Positions 41,501 through 50,276 of a stretch of 64,000 bases of DNA are shown here, in pieces. Position numbers and translations under genes: made by a program. Origin of the DNA: Chitinophaga polysaccharea. GTDB taxonomy: Bacteria; Bacteroidota; Bacteroidia; Chitinophagales; Chitinophagaceae. The stretch spans positions 124,001-188,000 of the forward strand of contig NZ_VIWO01000009.1 in NCBI RefSeq assembly GCF_007829335.1, written 5' to 3'. Position 1 is the stretch's first letter. Each line of letters begins with the position of its first letter. The notes under the pieces were generated by a model, which had not been told where the DNA came from, searched no databases, and was given only the letters and a program-made list of their open reading frames with translations.

Positions 41501-41874
41501 CGGATGATGTAGCTACTGACCACTGGACGCCGGAAAACACCCACACCAAATATCCAAAGATCACCCGTACGCTGGCGGGAAATGTATCTACGCGCTTTGT
41601 AGAAGACGGTTCTTACCTGCGGTTTAAAAACATACAACTGGCTTATAACATTCCGCTGGAGAAAATGCATGTGAAGTGGTTTAAGAAAGCACAGGTATAT
41701 GTGAGTGGACAAAACCTGATCACGATCACCCGTTATTCGTGGTATGATCCGGAAATTAACGCCTATGGATCGCTGACAGCGCCCGGCGCTCTCAGCTCGG
41801 TAAACCAGGGTATTGACTATGCTACCTATCCCACCAATAAGTCAGTAACGTTTGGTATCAGGTGTGGTTTTTGA
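38536..41874 (+). CDS. SusC/RagA TonB-linked outer-membrane receptor with STN domain
   Basis: A 1112-residue outer-membrane importer. A signal peptide (…LQVSARGYSQ) is followed by an STN secretin/TonB short domain (about 50-115, LEKIFRAIEKQTGYVFFFDH), a carboxypeptidase-like regulatory domain (GGRVVGAAGEPLPGATVVVKGTKTGT, about 135-215), the SusC motif EVVVIGYGTAKKSDLTGSVSQ, a plug with DPLYVIDGFPYNG, SSTAIYGSRGANGVI-like, and a large barrel. The STN domain signals to the upstream FecR. The Met at 38536 gives a standard leader; the longer frame from 38458 would add 26 residues. The SusD gene follows 24 bp later. Confidence 0.95.
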   Translation: MQFNSICRPPVHQPNGIAKMFLAMKLSAVILLCACLQVSARGYSQNVSLTEKNVPLEKIFRAIEKQTGYVFFFDHRLLDNASRVTVDVKSAPLEKVLELCLRQQSLAWSIVGQNIVIEPADIKRSNQPAAPPQEQQEVGGRVVGAAGEPLPGATVVVKGTKTGTQTNTDGYFKLTAPRTAVLVISYIGYRPQEVSAAGKQPLQIRLEADVNNATEVVVIGYGTAKKSDLTGSVSQIKSADITAQPNTNVMQALSGRAPGVRVIQNNGAPGSAISVRIRGINSIMGGNDPLYVIDGFPYNGNPTFLQPSDIASMEILKDASSTAIYGSRGANGIVIITTKTGRKKEATNVEVTAGYTIQSVSRKMKLMNAQQYATLYNEQAANDGLAPYFTKGQIDTFGLHPGTNWQDLVMHNAPIYNTSATVSGGSDRTRFSLSAGMFLQDGIVRNSDYKRYSVRGSVDHDISKIFSVSYNATLTRMDTRSQNSSLGNRGSDLISAMLMAPPTLTPYLPNGSYRRLNTAYPFISNAIINPMIPLNEISDRLKGDRVFSNAALTIKPWADLSFRISGGIDNLNDRSDYYANIEPSTNSVGSATVKTTQSTSLLNENVLTYNKKIGIHSINAIAGFTYQDFVRTTMNGSGIGFLSDVTQTGSLGSAGTPGVPASSYEKWVLLSYLARLNYTVMDKYLFTVSVRRDGSSRYSSGNKWSNFPSAAIAWRAGDEPFLKNSNVISDLKVRASYGATGSAAISPYQTMNQLTPGNTIFGDALYTSFAPGTVMPGNLKWETTYQADFGADVSLFHDLVHFTADFYHKRTKNLLNTVQLPASMGYRMTFQNVGEMENKGMEFAADVNILQKAVTWNVNANISFNRNKIVKLYNGQDIFGNTFYTGSLNDYVNLLREGQPFGIFYGYEETGYTDKGNLQYADLNKDGKISAADKTYIGNPNPDFTYGFNSVTSYKGFELSVFIQGSKGNDIFNLNKAATLDLGMGLNLPDDVATDHWTPENTHTKYPKITRTLAGNVSTRFVEDGSYLRFKNIQLAYNIPLEKMHVKWFKKAQVYVSGQNLITITRYSWYDPEINAYGSLTAPGALSSVNQGIDYATYPTNKSVTFGIRCGF

Positions 41875-41898
41875 TTTTCCAATCTTTCAATTCTTGTT

Positions 41899-43347
41899 AT
41901 GAAATATAATATCCTCGCTATATTGTCAGTGCTGCTGTTTGCTTCCTGTGCTAAGTTGCTGGAAGAAAAACCACAATCGATCGCTGCAGAACAGTTTTAC
42001 AATAATGCGGCCGAAGTGCAGGCCGGTTTGAATGCTATTTATACGCCTATACGCGTGGGAGGCTCCCTGGGAGCGCTCTACCAGGTGCAGCAGGAAATCT
42101 ATACCGAGTACATGTATGGTCGTGGCAGCCATGCGCCGTTGAATGATTACATGGGACTCGATAATAATAACATCACCCGTACCAACGATATGTGGGCGGC
42201 ATTTTATGAAGCGATCCGCAATGCCAATATCGTGATCCAACGGACGCCTGCCGGTAAAAATCTCCCGGATGCAGACAAAAGCAAGTTCCTCGCTGAAGCG
42301 AGGTTTATGAGAGCCTTGTTGTATTTTTACCTGGTGCGCAACTGGGCGGGTGTACCTATCCGCACGGAAACCAATATGGATTCGCTGAATGTGCCGAGAA
42401 GCTCCAAAGCAGCCGTGTACCAGCTGATTACGGACGATCTGTTGTTTGCAGAAGCCAATCTGCCAGACGCTGGCCGCCTGGTAGGCGCCCCCTCCAAATG
42501 GGCGGCGGAGACAGTACTCACCGATGTATATATGAATCTTGGCGACTACCAGAAAGCCCGCGACAAAGCGCTGGCCGTAATCGGGTCCAATAAGTTTTCG
42601 CTGGTAAATGTAACCGTGCCGGCTGATTTTGATAAGCTGTTCGGTCCTGATATTATTACTACACCGGAAGAAATTTTCTATATGAAGTTTTCCCGGCAGC
42701 CCAACGGACAAGGGTTTCAGTATCCTATGTATGCCCACTACCCGGGAGCCGGATACTATCCTCCCGGAGGATATTACACCCTGTACAGCGATGCGGTGAA
42801 TAATACTTTTATACGTGACTGGGACAAAAAAGACCTGAGATATGATTTTAACTGGTATGTACAAACGTTTGGCCTGGGATCAAGTACTATCCTGAATAAA
42901 AAATTCAGCGACAAAACTACTACCACAGCTGCGGGCAACGATTATCCCATGTACCGTTATGCGGATCTGCTGTTGTTTTATGCCGAATGTGACAGCCGTG
43001 TCAATAACGGTCCTACGACCGATGCATTGGAAAAGCTGAACATGGTACACCGGCGGGGATATGGGAAGAACCCACTGGTGGCAGATGCTACGATTGATTT
43101 TAAAATGGCAGACTATGGAAGTCTGCAGGTATTCATCGATCAGGTAGTAAAGGAACGCGCCTATGAAGATTGCGGCGAAGGCAAACACTGGCTGGACCTG
43201 AAGCGACTGGGTATTGTAAAAGAAGTGATTAAGGCGGTGAAAGGAATTACGGTAGCAGATAAGCATCTGCTGTGGCCTATTCCCACTACCGAATACAACT
43301 ATAATAAAGCGATTGACCCGATCAAAGACCAAAACCCTGGCTATTAA
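41899..43347 (+). CDS. SusD/RagB family nutrient-binding outer-membrane lipoprotein
   Basis: A 482-residue SusD-like lipoprotein: the leader ends in LLFASCAKLL with Cys17 as the lipidated residue, then helical TPR-like repeats of the SusD fold (YFYLVRNWAGVPIRTE, FLAEARFMRALLYF) and a conserved C-terminal RAYEDCGEGKHWLDLKRLG and WPIPTTEYNYNKAIDPIKDQNPGY. It forms the lid over the SusC barrel. It starts 24 bp after SusC and its end is 4 bp from the FAD gene start. Confidence 0.96.
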   Translation: MKYNILAILSVLLFASCAKLLEEKPQSIAAEQFYNNAAEVQAGLNAIYTPIRVGGSLGALYQVQQEIYTEYMYGRGSHAPLNDYMGLDNNNITRTNDMWAAFYEAIRNANIVIQRTPAGKNLPDADKSKFLAEARFMRALLYFYLVRNWAGVPIRTETNMDSLNVPRSSKAAVYQLITDDLLFAEANLPDAGRLVGAPSKWAAETVLTDVYMNLGDYQKARDKALAVIGSNKFSLVNVTVPADFDKLFGPDIITTPEEIFYMKFSRQPNGQGFQYPMYAHYPGAGYYPPGGYYTLYSDAVNNTFIRDWDKKDLRYDFNWYVQTFGLGSSTILNKKFSDKTTTTAAGNDYPMYRYADLLLFYAECDSRVNNGPTTDALEKLNMVHRRGYGKNPLVADATIDFKMADYGSLQVFIDQVVKERAYEDCGEGKHWLDLKRLGIVKEVIKAVKGITVADKHLLWPIPTTEYNYNKAIDPIKDQNPGY

Positions 43348-43351
43348 AAAA

Positions 43352-45346
43352 ATGACGACTATGATAAAATCAATCAGATTGTGCGTACTGGCTATTTGTT
43401 GCTTGTTAACCATGCCAGCCGCCTTACAGGCCGGTACACCCAAAGAAGTAGACATCTGTGTATATGGTGGAACTTCCGCCGGCATCATGGCGGCATACAC
43501 CGCCAAAAAATTACATAAATCCGTATTGCTGATAGAGCCTGGCAAACACCTGGGCGGGCTTACCACCGGCGGCCTGGGCTATACGGATATCGGTAATAAA
43601 TATGCTATCACCGGCCTGGCCCGTGATTTTTACCGGCGTATTGGTCAGCATTACGGCAAGTTTGAACAATGGATATTTGAGCCGAGTGTGGCTTCGCAAA
43701 CATTTGATGGCTACCTGAAAGGCGCCAACGTGGAAGTGTGGACGGAACATCAGCTGACAGCTGTGCATAAGGAAAATGGCTACATCCGTGAAATTACGGT
43801 GCAGGGAACATCTCCCATCGTAGTAAAGGCGCGCGTGTTTATTGATTGTTCCTACGAGGGCGACCTGATGGCGAAAGCCGGCGTTTCGTATACTGTAGGT
43901 CGTGAGGACAACAGCGTTTACCAGGAAACCTATAATGGTGTGCAGCTGAGGGATAAACACCAGTTCCCCGAGGGAGTAGATCCCTATAAGACGCCAGGGA
44001 AGCCGGAGAGTGGCCTGTTGTGGGGAATCAGCCCTGTATCTTTATTGGCAAAAGGTACCGGCGATAAAAGTGTACAGGCGTATAATTTCCGTATCTGTCT
44101 CACCAACCAGGCTAACAACATGATCCCCATTACGCAGCCGGAAGGATATGATGTTTCCCGGTATGAGCTCTTGTTGCGTGTGCTGGAAAAGACGCCTGCC
44201 AAGGGCCTGGGGAGTTTCCTGAAGTTTGACCTAATGCCTAACGGTAAAACAGATATCAACAATAACGGCGCATTTTCTACCGATATGATAGGGATGAATT
44301 ACAACTATCCTGAAGCAGATGCGGCTACCCGTCAGCAGATTATCCGTGAGCATGAGCAATACAACAAAGGCTTGTTGTATTTCATTGGCCATGATCCGCG
44401 CATGCCGGAGCATTTACGTCGTGAGATGTTAAAATGGGGATACCCTAAAGATGAATATATAAACAACGGGCATTGGTCGCCCCAGCTGTATGTGCGGGAA
44501 GTGCGCCGTATGGTAGGCGCGTACGTGATGACGCAGGCCAACTGTGAAGGTCGTGCCACCGTGAACGACGGCGTAGGCATGGCGGCATATACGATGGATT
44601 CGCATAACTGTCAACGTTTGGTAGTCAACGGTATGGTGAAGAACGAGGGCGATGTGCAGGTGGGTGGTTTCGGCCCGTATCCTGTTTCCTATCGTGCATT
44701 GATTCCCAAGGCAGGCGAGTGTGCCAATTTGCTGGTACCGGTTTGTTTGTCGGCCTCCCACATCGCCTATGGCTCTATCCGGATGGAGCCGGTATTTATG
44801 GCGTTGGCGCAATCGGCGGCTACCGCTGCGGTGGTGGCTATCGATAGCCGCGTGTCTGTACAGGAAGTATCTGTAAAAAAGGTGCAGCTATTGCTGGCTG
44901 CCAATCCGCTGGCAGACAACAGTACGCCGGAAATCCTGGTAGATAATGACGATACTGCACATGTGCAACTGCAGGGCGATTGGAAGAAAGAGACAAGAGG
45001 AGGGTATGGTCCTTCCCTGTACATAGATGATAGTAAAGGCAGCATGCAGAAGTGGGTACGTTTTATACCAGATATTCAGCGTGCGGGCGAATATCATATT
45101 TATAGTTATGTGCCGAAACAGGGCAGCATGGCTACGGTTACCCAGGTGCGGGTATTTGATGGGAAAAAGCTGACGCCGGTGAAGGTGGCAGCAGATGCCA
45201 TTAAGGTAGAAGGCCAGACTTCCGGCGAATGGGTATCTTTGGGTACTTTCCGGTTGCCGACAGGAGAAAAGGCATACGTGGAAGTCAGCAATGCAGGGGC
45301 TGATGGAGCCGTGGTAGCGGACGCATTGTTGTTTATTGCCAGGTAG
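43352..45346 (+). CDS. Secreted FAD-dependent oxidoreductase with C-terminal golvesin-like domain
   Basis: A 664-residue secreted enzyme. A signal peptide (…AALQAG) is followed by the FAD Rossmann motif DICVYGGTSAGIMAAYTAKK (Gly39-Gly44 region) and LIEPGKHLGGLTTGGLG, typical of the FAD_oxidored group found in SusCD loci. The middle has YYNYPEA-like and a C-terminal conserved PVCLSASHIAYGSIRMEPVFM. Residues about 540-664 form a separate beta-sandwich (golvesin/xanthan-lyase-like C-domain). It follows SusD by 4 bp, so it is the enzymatic part of this locus. Substrate is not evident; sugars or sugar acids are likely. The Met at 43352 is used since the longer frame overlaps SusD. Confidence 0.87.
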   Translation: MTTMIKSIRLCVLAICCLLTMPAALQAGTPKEVDICVYGGTSAGIMAAYTAKKLHKSVLLIEPGKHLGGLTTGGLGYTDIGNKYAITGLARDFYRRIGQHYGKFEQWIFEPSVASQTFDGYLKGANVEVWTEHQLTAVHKENGYIREITVQGTSPIVVKARVFIDCSYEGDLMAKAGVSYTVGREDNSVYQETYNGVQLRDKHQFPEGVDPYKTPGKPESGLLWGISPVSLLAKGTGDKSVQAYNFRICLTNQANNMIPITQPEGYDVSRYELLLRVLEKTPAKGLGSFLKFDLMPNGKTDINNNGAFSTDMIGMNYNYPEADAATRQQIIREHEQYNKGLLYFIGHDPRMPEHLRREMLKWGYPKDEYINNGHWSPQLYVREVRRMVGAYVMTQANCEGRATVNDGVGMAAYTMDSHNCQRLVVNGMVKNEGDVQVGGFGPYPVSYRALIPKAGECANLLVPVCLSASHIAYGSIRMEPVFMALAQSAATAAVVAIDSRVSVQEVSVKKVQLLLAANPLADNSTPEILVDNDDTAHVQLQGDWKKETRGGYGPSLYIDDSKGSMQKWVRFIPDIQRAGEYHIYSYVPKQGSMATVTQVRVFDGKKLTPVKVAADAIKVEGQTSGEWVSLGTFRLPTGEKAYVEVSNAGADGAVVADALLFIAR

Positions 45347-45366
45347 ATTGCCGGTTATATTTTTTT

Positions 45367-45413
45367 GAGAGCAGAAGCCCGCCACGCGGAACGCGTGGCG
45401 GGCTTCTGCTCTC
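45367..45413. terminator. Perfect 22-bp stem shared by convergent genes
   Basis: A perfect 22-bp inverted repeat (45367-45388 with 45392-45413) with loop GAA. It lies between the FAD oxidoreductase stop and the LytTR gene and contains part of the LytTR stop codon (45412-45414). Neither side has a downstream T tract, but a T run precedes it on the plus strand. It probably stops or protects both converging transcripts. Confidence 0.7.
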
Positions 45414-46164
45414 AATTCTTCAGCAACTCCTCCTTTACCATGTCTTTCCTTTGGCGGGAAACCGGCACTGTTGTATTATCTATCATTTGTAATATATATC
45501 CATCACTGCGCAGCAGGCTCCGAACATACCTGCGATTCACCAGGTGCGATTGATGGCAGCGAATGAACCCGTAATGCTGCAGTAATTCTTCATATTCGGA
45601 AATAGGAATCGTGGACAGGATCTTCTCTCCATTGGATAAATAGAAGAAGGTATAGGAGTTTTCGCTCTGACAGCGAAGAATATCCTGTACTGGCACGAGC
45701 CTCATTTCTTTCAGGGATGAAATAGCAATCCGGTGTTCCTGTTTATTTTGTGCGTGTTGAAGATAGTGCAATAGGTTGCGCAGATGGTGATTTTCCTGCT
45801 TCTGTGTAATCCTTTCCACTGCTTTATTCACAGCCGTTACCAGTTCCTGTATATCCAAAGGCTTCATGAGATAGTCGATCGCAGAAAAGCGGATTGCCTG
45901 GATGCCATATTCGCTGAAGGCCGTTACGAATATCACTTCAAAGTCATAGCTACCCAGCTCTTGCAGTAAGGTAAAAGCATTTGAGCCGGAAAGTTGCACA
46001 TCCAGGAATAAAAGCTTTGGTTGCAGGGCCGCAATCAGTTGCCTGGCTTCAATAGCATCTGTGGCCATACCCACTACCTGCACCTGGCTGCAGTATTTGC
46101 TTAGCAGCTGCCGGAGGTTATGCTGGTTATGTTCTTCATCTTCTACAATAAGTGCTTTAATCAT
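45412..46164 (-). CDS. LytTR-family response regulator
   Basis: A 250-residue response regulator: receiver domain with Asp8-Glu9-like acidic pair (LIVEDEEHN), phosphoacceptor Asp55 (LLFLDVQLSG) and a Lys in DYLMKPLDI, then a C-terminal LytTR DNA-binding domain (about 140-250, LRCQSENSYTFFYLSNGEKILSTIPISEYEELLQHYGFIRCHQSHLVN region). LytTR proteins bind repeats with a beta-fold. It overlaps the kinase by 8 bp, so they form a two-component system. The stop codon is inside the large hairpin. Confidence 0.95.
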   Translation of the reverse strand: MIKALIVEDEEHNQHNLRQLLSKYCSQVQVVGMATDAIEARQLIAALQPKLLFLDVQLSGSNAFTLLQELGSYDFEVIFVTAFSEYGIQAIRFSAIDYLMKPLDIQELVTAVNKAVERITQKQENHHLRNLLHYLQHAQNKQEHRIAISSLKEMRLVPVQDILRCQSENSYTFFYLSNGEKILSTIPISEYEELLQHYGFIRCHQSHLVNRRYVRSLLRSDGYILQMIDNTTVPVSRQRKDMVKEELLKN

Positions 46165-47854
46165 CCAACCAGTTTTTGAATGTAAAGTAAACGGAAGTTC
46201 CTGTATTGCTGCTTTCCACTCGCCAATAAATGTGCTTTCCCTTTTCGAAGCGGTTGAATATAGAGATGCGTTTGGCAGTTAACTGAAGGCCTTTCCCCGG
46301 GGGCTGATGTTTTGCGTCAAATCCTTTTCCATCGTCCTGGATCTTTATCAACAGATCATTTCCTTGTTGTTGCAGGTAAATATTTAAGGTGAGTGTTTGT
46401 CCCTGGCCCCGGTATCCGTGTTTTAGCGCATTTTCTATAGCTGGTTGCAACAGCATGGGCAGCATGGCTATATCCGATAATTTTAAACCAGGTTCCACTT
46501 CCACGTGATACGTGAATGGTCGCCGGAGTTGTTCCAGGCTAACATATCGTTGCATATGTTGCAAATCCTGCTCCAATGTTACAAAGTACCGCTCTCCACT
46601 ATTTAGCGTATTCCTTAACAGAACGCCAAAGCCGGAAAGATACTGATTTGCTTTCTCCACCTCGCCTTCATTTAACAGTCCCTGGATTGAGCCGAGGGCA
46701 TTAAACAAGAAGTGGGGATTCAGCTGGGCATACAGCGCCATAATGCGCGACCGTTGCACTTCCAGCTGCCGTTTCTTCCACCGTTGCCGGAAGAATAGCC
46801 ATAGCAGCGTTACAAATGCCAGTAATAGTACTGTGTTCAGTATGATCACCCAGGGTTGCTGATACCAGGCAGCAGGCACATAAAAATTCTTGGTAAACAC
46901 CAGGTTCGGTTTATCGGCATACCTTACTTCGAGGCGGTACCGGTTACCGGATGCTAGTCCTGAAACAAATACAACAGGTCCAGATTTGCGCCATTTAGCG
47001 CCAGGGGCATCATTTACCACCACCCGGTATTCAAAGGCAGAATCATTGGGAATATCTTTCCTGGAGCGAAATATATAGGCTGTTTTTGTATCCTTGGTCA
47101 ACAGCGAGCCCGGGGTTTTCTTCCTGTCCAGGAGAGCTGGCCAATCTGCATAAAACGTTTCAAAGCGACCTGCCTGTATTTTGGTTGGATATTTCCTGTA
47201 AAAATCGAGAATAAAATCTTCCAGTTTCAGGTGGGGATCATGACAATCTGTGGAGAACATTAGGAATGGAGGCATGTTCTGCGGATCTTTTTTTAGAAAA
47301 TGCAGCGTGAGGAAAGGCGCCTCCTGGCGGTGACGGAATTTTACCTGCATGCTATCGCCATTGGCTAGGCTGTCTGCCACTAAAAATAGACCTCTCCGGA
47401 CAAAAAATTTCGATGGATCATCCAGGGTGTTTCTGAATGTATCTATATAAATGCCTGTATGCGTCACTGGCGTCCAGTCTGTACTTAATTTACCGTTTCG
47501 GGTTACCTGGAAATACATATTGGCCGTATTAAAAACAAAAGCATCGCCCTGGATGGTGTCACGAAATGACCCGCCGGTAAGGTATCCGCCGTTATCCAAT
47601 AATTCCTTCTTACGAAATACAGCTATTTCCAGGTGTTTTCCGTAGGCGATGAAATGAAGATCCTTGAATGGTAAACGTATATCGAATGGTTGATAGTCGA
47701 CATCTGTACTGGCTATAAAATTGTTGGCGAGATATATAACAGTGGAGTCGTTGTAGATTAAGTTGTTAGTCAATAATCCTCGTTGCGGGTATGCGGTACT
47801 AGTTATCCATAACAGCAGCACCAACATGCGCAATATTTTCAAAAGCAATTGCAT
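46157..47854 (-). CDS. LytS-type sensor histidine kinase
   Basis: A 565-residue kinase. A signal peptide or first helix (…STAYPQ), a large extracytoplasmic sensor of unknown fold (about 25-330), one transmembrane helix (PWVIILNTVLLLAFVTLLWLFF, about 337-359), and a cytoplasmic His_kinase/HATPase_c core with H-box LYAQLNPHFLFNALGSIQGLL, N-box-like PAIENALKHGYRG and G-box IQDDGKGFD. It pairs with the LytTR regulator, overlapped by 8 bp. The TlpA-like gene lies 31 bp upstream on the same strand. Confidence 0.93.
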   Translation of the reverse strand: MQLLLKILRMLVLLLWITSTAYPQRGLLTNNLIYNDSTVIYLANNFIASTDVDYQPFDIRLPFKDLHFIAYGKHLEIAVFRKKELLDNGGYLTGGSFRDTIQGDAFVFNTANMYFQVTRNGKLSTDWTPVTHTGIYIDTFRNTLDDPSKFFVRRGLFLVADSLANGDSMQVKFRHRQEAPFLTLHFLKKDPQNMPPFLMFSTDCHDPHLKLEDFILDFYRKYPTKIQAGRFETFYADWPALLDRKKTPGSLLTKDTKTAYIFRSRKDIPNDSAFEYRVVVNDAPGAKWRKSGPVVFVSGLASGNRYRLEVRYADKPNLVFTKNFYVPAAWYQQPWVIILNTVLLLAFVTLLWLFFRQRWKKRQLEVQRSRIMALYAQLNPHFLFNALGSIQGLLNEGEVEKANQYLSGFGVLLRNTLNSGERYFVTLEQDLQHMQRYVSLEQLRRPFTYHVEVEPGLKLSDIAMLPMLLQPAIENALKHGYRGQGQTLTLNIYLQQQGNDLLIKIQDDGKGFDAKHQPPGKGLQLTAKRISIFNRFEKGKHIYWRVESSNTGTSVYFTFKNWLDD

Positions 47855-47885
47855 GGATGGAAATTAAGTTAATTCCTGAAGAAGG

Positions 47886-48983
47886 TTACAAAACATATTT
47901 ATCCAGATCAATGTCTAAGGCTATAATACGCCCATCCGGGCCAATCAATACATTCCGGGGGATAAAATAAACATTGTAGTTTATAGCTATTTCCCCTTTC
48001 CAACCTTTCAGGTCAGAAACATGTACCCAGTTCAGCTCATTTTCCAGGATGGCATTTTTCCACTTTTTAATGTCGTTATCGAGCGAAATGCCAATAATAG
48101 TAAGGTTTTTGGATTGGTTTGCAGCCCGGAATTTTTTTACGAGGGGTATCTGTTCCAGGCAGGGGCCACACCAGGAAGCCCAGAAATCCAGTAATACATA
48201 ACGATCACGGTTGTTTTTCAGTGTAATTTGCCTGCCGGCAGTATCCCTCCCCGTTAGCTCAGGCGCTATATTGCCCGGCCGGATGGCTATTCTGCTGTTA
48301 ATACGCTTGCGTAGTGCGACGCCTTCAGCGCCGCTGCGTAATTTTGAGGATAGATGGTTATACATGTCCAGTGCTCTTTCGGGCGTAAGGTCGTTGAATA
48401 TGGAATAAGAAAGCTTTACAAGGGAAATATATGCTTTGGGATGGCATATCACCCAATCTGTTTCGGTTTTCAACATCTGTTGCTTCAATTTTTTAAGCGT
48501 ATCGTTGATGGCGACAAGTGGATAATCCGGCTGTAAACGGGTAAGACTGTCCCTGCGCATATACACCAAAGAAAGTGTTCGCCATGTAGCCTCATTCAGA
48601 AATCGCAGTTCCTGCCAATCGCTATTACTTTGCGAGTTGGTCAACACAGCATTTCCTTTTTCCTGCCAGCGTTTCCCTTTTAACGTCAGTTTCATGTTGC
48701 GTGCTTCCAGGTAAACCTGGGTAATTGCACGTGGTTCACCTGACGTGAATACGGAAAGTAGCAGGCCTGGCGTAGCCAGGTTACCTTTAAAAGAAAAATG
48801 ACCGTTAACAACCTGTGTTGAGTCGGATATTTTTGGATTCAATCCTGACCAGTCTACACCATAAATATGAATATAGGCGCCGTTGAAAATGGAGTCTGTT
48901 TCACCTTGAAGCGTGAATGTTCCCTGGGCAAAGCCCCTATAAGAAATCAAGCAGGCGAAGAATAAGAGGAGAGTTAATCGCAT
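47886..48983 (-). CDS. TlpA-like thioredoxin domain protein with DUF4369
   Basis: A 365-residue secreted protein: signal peptide (…RGFAQ), an N-terminal DUF4369-type beta domain (about 20-115, FTLQGETDSIFNGAYIHIYG and FSFKGNL), a helical middle, and a C-terminal thioredoxin fold (about 235-365) with the redox pair Cys272-Gly-Pro-Cys275 in FWASWCGPCLEQIPL. It reduces or isomerises thiols in the periplasm, typical of Bacteroidota DUF4369-TlpA proteins. Length is normal. It lies 31 bp upstream of the kinase and may belong to that transcript. The 48984-49239 gap holds only a terminator-like hairpin for the next gene. Confidence 0.9.
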   Translation of the reverse strand: MRLTLLLFFACLISYRGFAQGTFTLQGETDSIFNGAYIHIYGVDWSGLNPKISDSTQVVNGHFSFKGNLATPGLLLSVFTSGEPRAITQVYLEARNMKLTLKGKRWQEKGNAVLTNSQSNSDWQELRFLNEATWRTLSLVYMRRDSLTRLQPDYPLVAINDTLKKLKQQMLKTETDWVICHPKAYISLVKLSYSIFNDLTPERALDMYNHLSSKLRSGAEGVALRKRINSRIAIRPGNIAPELTGRDTAGRQITLKNNRDRYVLLDFWASWCGPCLEQIPLVKKFRAANQSKNLTIIGISLDNDIKKWKNAILENELNWVHVSDLKGWKGEIAINYNVYFIPRNVLIGPDGRIIALDIDLDKYVL

Positions 48984-49150
48984 GGAAGTTTGTTTTATAG
49001 GACAAAAATGAAGTAAGCGATTGATTGCCTGATGTTATTTCCTGGATTTGGTGGATTTCATCCTGAATTTAGCGGACAAGAGGGGCCCCAGATAATTCCC
49101 ATTTCCCCAAAAAAAGAAAGGAGTGCCTCAATCTACTACCTAAAATATAA

Positions 49151-49183
49151 GAGGACATCTCGAAACAAACGAGACGTCCCCTC
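49151..49183 (-). terminator. Hairpin terminator after the small secreted gene
   Basis: GAGGACATCTCG (49151-49162) and CGAGACGTCCCC (49170-49181) pair with two mismatches around a 7-nt loop. Read on the minus strand it is followed by TCTTATATTTT, so it ends the transcript of the gene at 49240-49536. Confidence 0.6.
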
Positions 49184-49239
49184 CTGAGTTACCTAATTAT
49201 GGAAACCCCTGGTTTCAGAAATTGGTTGTAATAAAAAAA

Positions 49240-49536
49240 TTAAAGCGGGCATTGAAAGCCACTAATCAGCGTGTAATCGGGGCTTACAGATCCGTCGCGC
49301 CATTCGTAGTGGTAGGTACATTTGTAGCGGACAGGATTTGTGCCTATCAGTACAGATGAAGTATAATACTTAGTGCCGGTAACGCACACATTATCGATAC
49401 ATTTCTTATTTTCTGCATTGCAGTTGGTACAATCGCGTTTGGCTTTTTTGGGAGTTTTGTGATTATTGGCGGCGATAGTTTGGTTAACGGCAAAAGCTAG
49501 CATGAGCGCCGAAGCGCCGATAAATAGTTTTTTCAT
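49240..49536 (-). CDS. Small secreted cysteine-containing protein
   Basis: A 98-residue protein with a signal peptide (MKKLFIGASALMLAFAVNQTIA) and a mature part with six cysteines (DCTNCNAENKKCIDNVC … YKCTYHYEW … QCPL). It resembles the small Bacteroidota DUF6520 group in size and leader but is not a confident member. Function unknown; it could be an envelope protein with disulfides. It is monocistronic, with its own terminator. Confidence 0.55.
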   Translation of the reverse strand: MKKLFIGASALMLAFAVNQTIAANNHKTPKKAKRDCTNCNAENKKCIDNVCVTGTKYYTSSVLIGTNPVRYKCTYHYEWRDGSVSPDYTLISGFQCPL

Positions 49537-49736
49537 AATTGTAAAATTATTGGTTAACGAATACAGTAATTTAAATAATCGCTGCCTATTTCAGTGATTA
49601 AAAACAGCGGTATTTATCAAGTGCGCCGGCTATTTAAAAAGATTGTCGCATTTGTACTACAAGAAAATATAATGGGATAGGGCGACAGGCGCCGTCTTTT
49701 TTATTCATCACAATTATGATAACTTTACCATCAGTC

Positions 49737-50237
49737 ATGGATACACCACTCATTGATAAGGTATTACCACTCGAACGTTTCGACGGTAAAGGCGGTTGGA
49801 CATTCATACGCCTGCCGGACCTGCCCAAAGGTCAGGGCTATTTCGGCATGCGTAAAGTCAGCGGGTTCATTGATCAATATGAATTGCCGGTCAGCAACCT
49901 GATGCCTCTCAAAAAAGGTGTGATGATGTTGCCTGTAAAGGCTGCCATCCGCAAGCAGATCAGGAAAGAGGCGGGCGAACAAGTGCGATTGATATTATAT
50001 CCCGTTGGCCAGCAAACAAAAGAAATTATACCCACCGATTTTCTCGAGTGCCTGCAGGACGAGCCTGAAGCCCTGCGCAATTTCCAGGCTTCCTCGCCGG
50101 CGGAGCAGGGAAAATGCCTGCAATGGATCATGGAAGTAACCGTACCAGAGGCGAGGATACAACGCATGGCAGACGCTATTAATCACCTGGCAGCGGGGAG
50201 GAGTTACCTCGGCACTAAAAGTAAACAAGGCGGGTAA
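49737..50237 (+). CDS. DUF1905 / YdeI-OmpD-associated family protein
   Basis: A 166-residue cytoplasmic protein. The N-terminal part (LERFDGKGGWTFIRLPDLP; then GYFGMRKVSGFID and MMLPVKAAIRKQIRKEAGEQVRL) is the DUF1905 beta-barrel, and the C-terminal 50 residues (ASSPAEQGKCLQWIMEV with RIQRMADAINHLAAG) resemble the YdeI/OmdA helical segment. Function is unknown. The Met at 49737 is preferred to 49716 since family members start a few residues before this strand, and a TAACTTTA box (49719-49726) overlaps the earlier start. Confidence 0.75.
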   Translation: MDTPLIDKVLPLERFDGKGGWTFIRLPDLPKGQGYFGMRKVSGFIDQYELPVSNLMPLKKGVMMLPVKAAIRKQIRKEAGEQVRLILYPVGQQTKEIIPTDFLECLQDEPEALRNFQASSPAEQGKCLQWIMEVTVPEARIQRMADAINHLAAGRSYLGTKSKQGG

Positions 50238-50276
50238 TGTTTACTTATAAGCCTTATTTGTTATAGTGATAGACGT

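Noticed and set aside
41926-42864. Minus-strand frame of 312 codons opposite SusD
   Set aside because: A shadow of the SusD coding strand; it has no start context and no domain.
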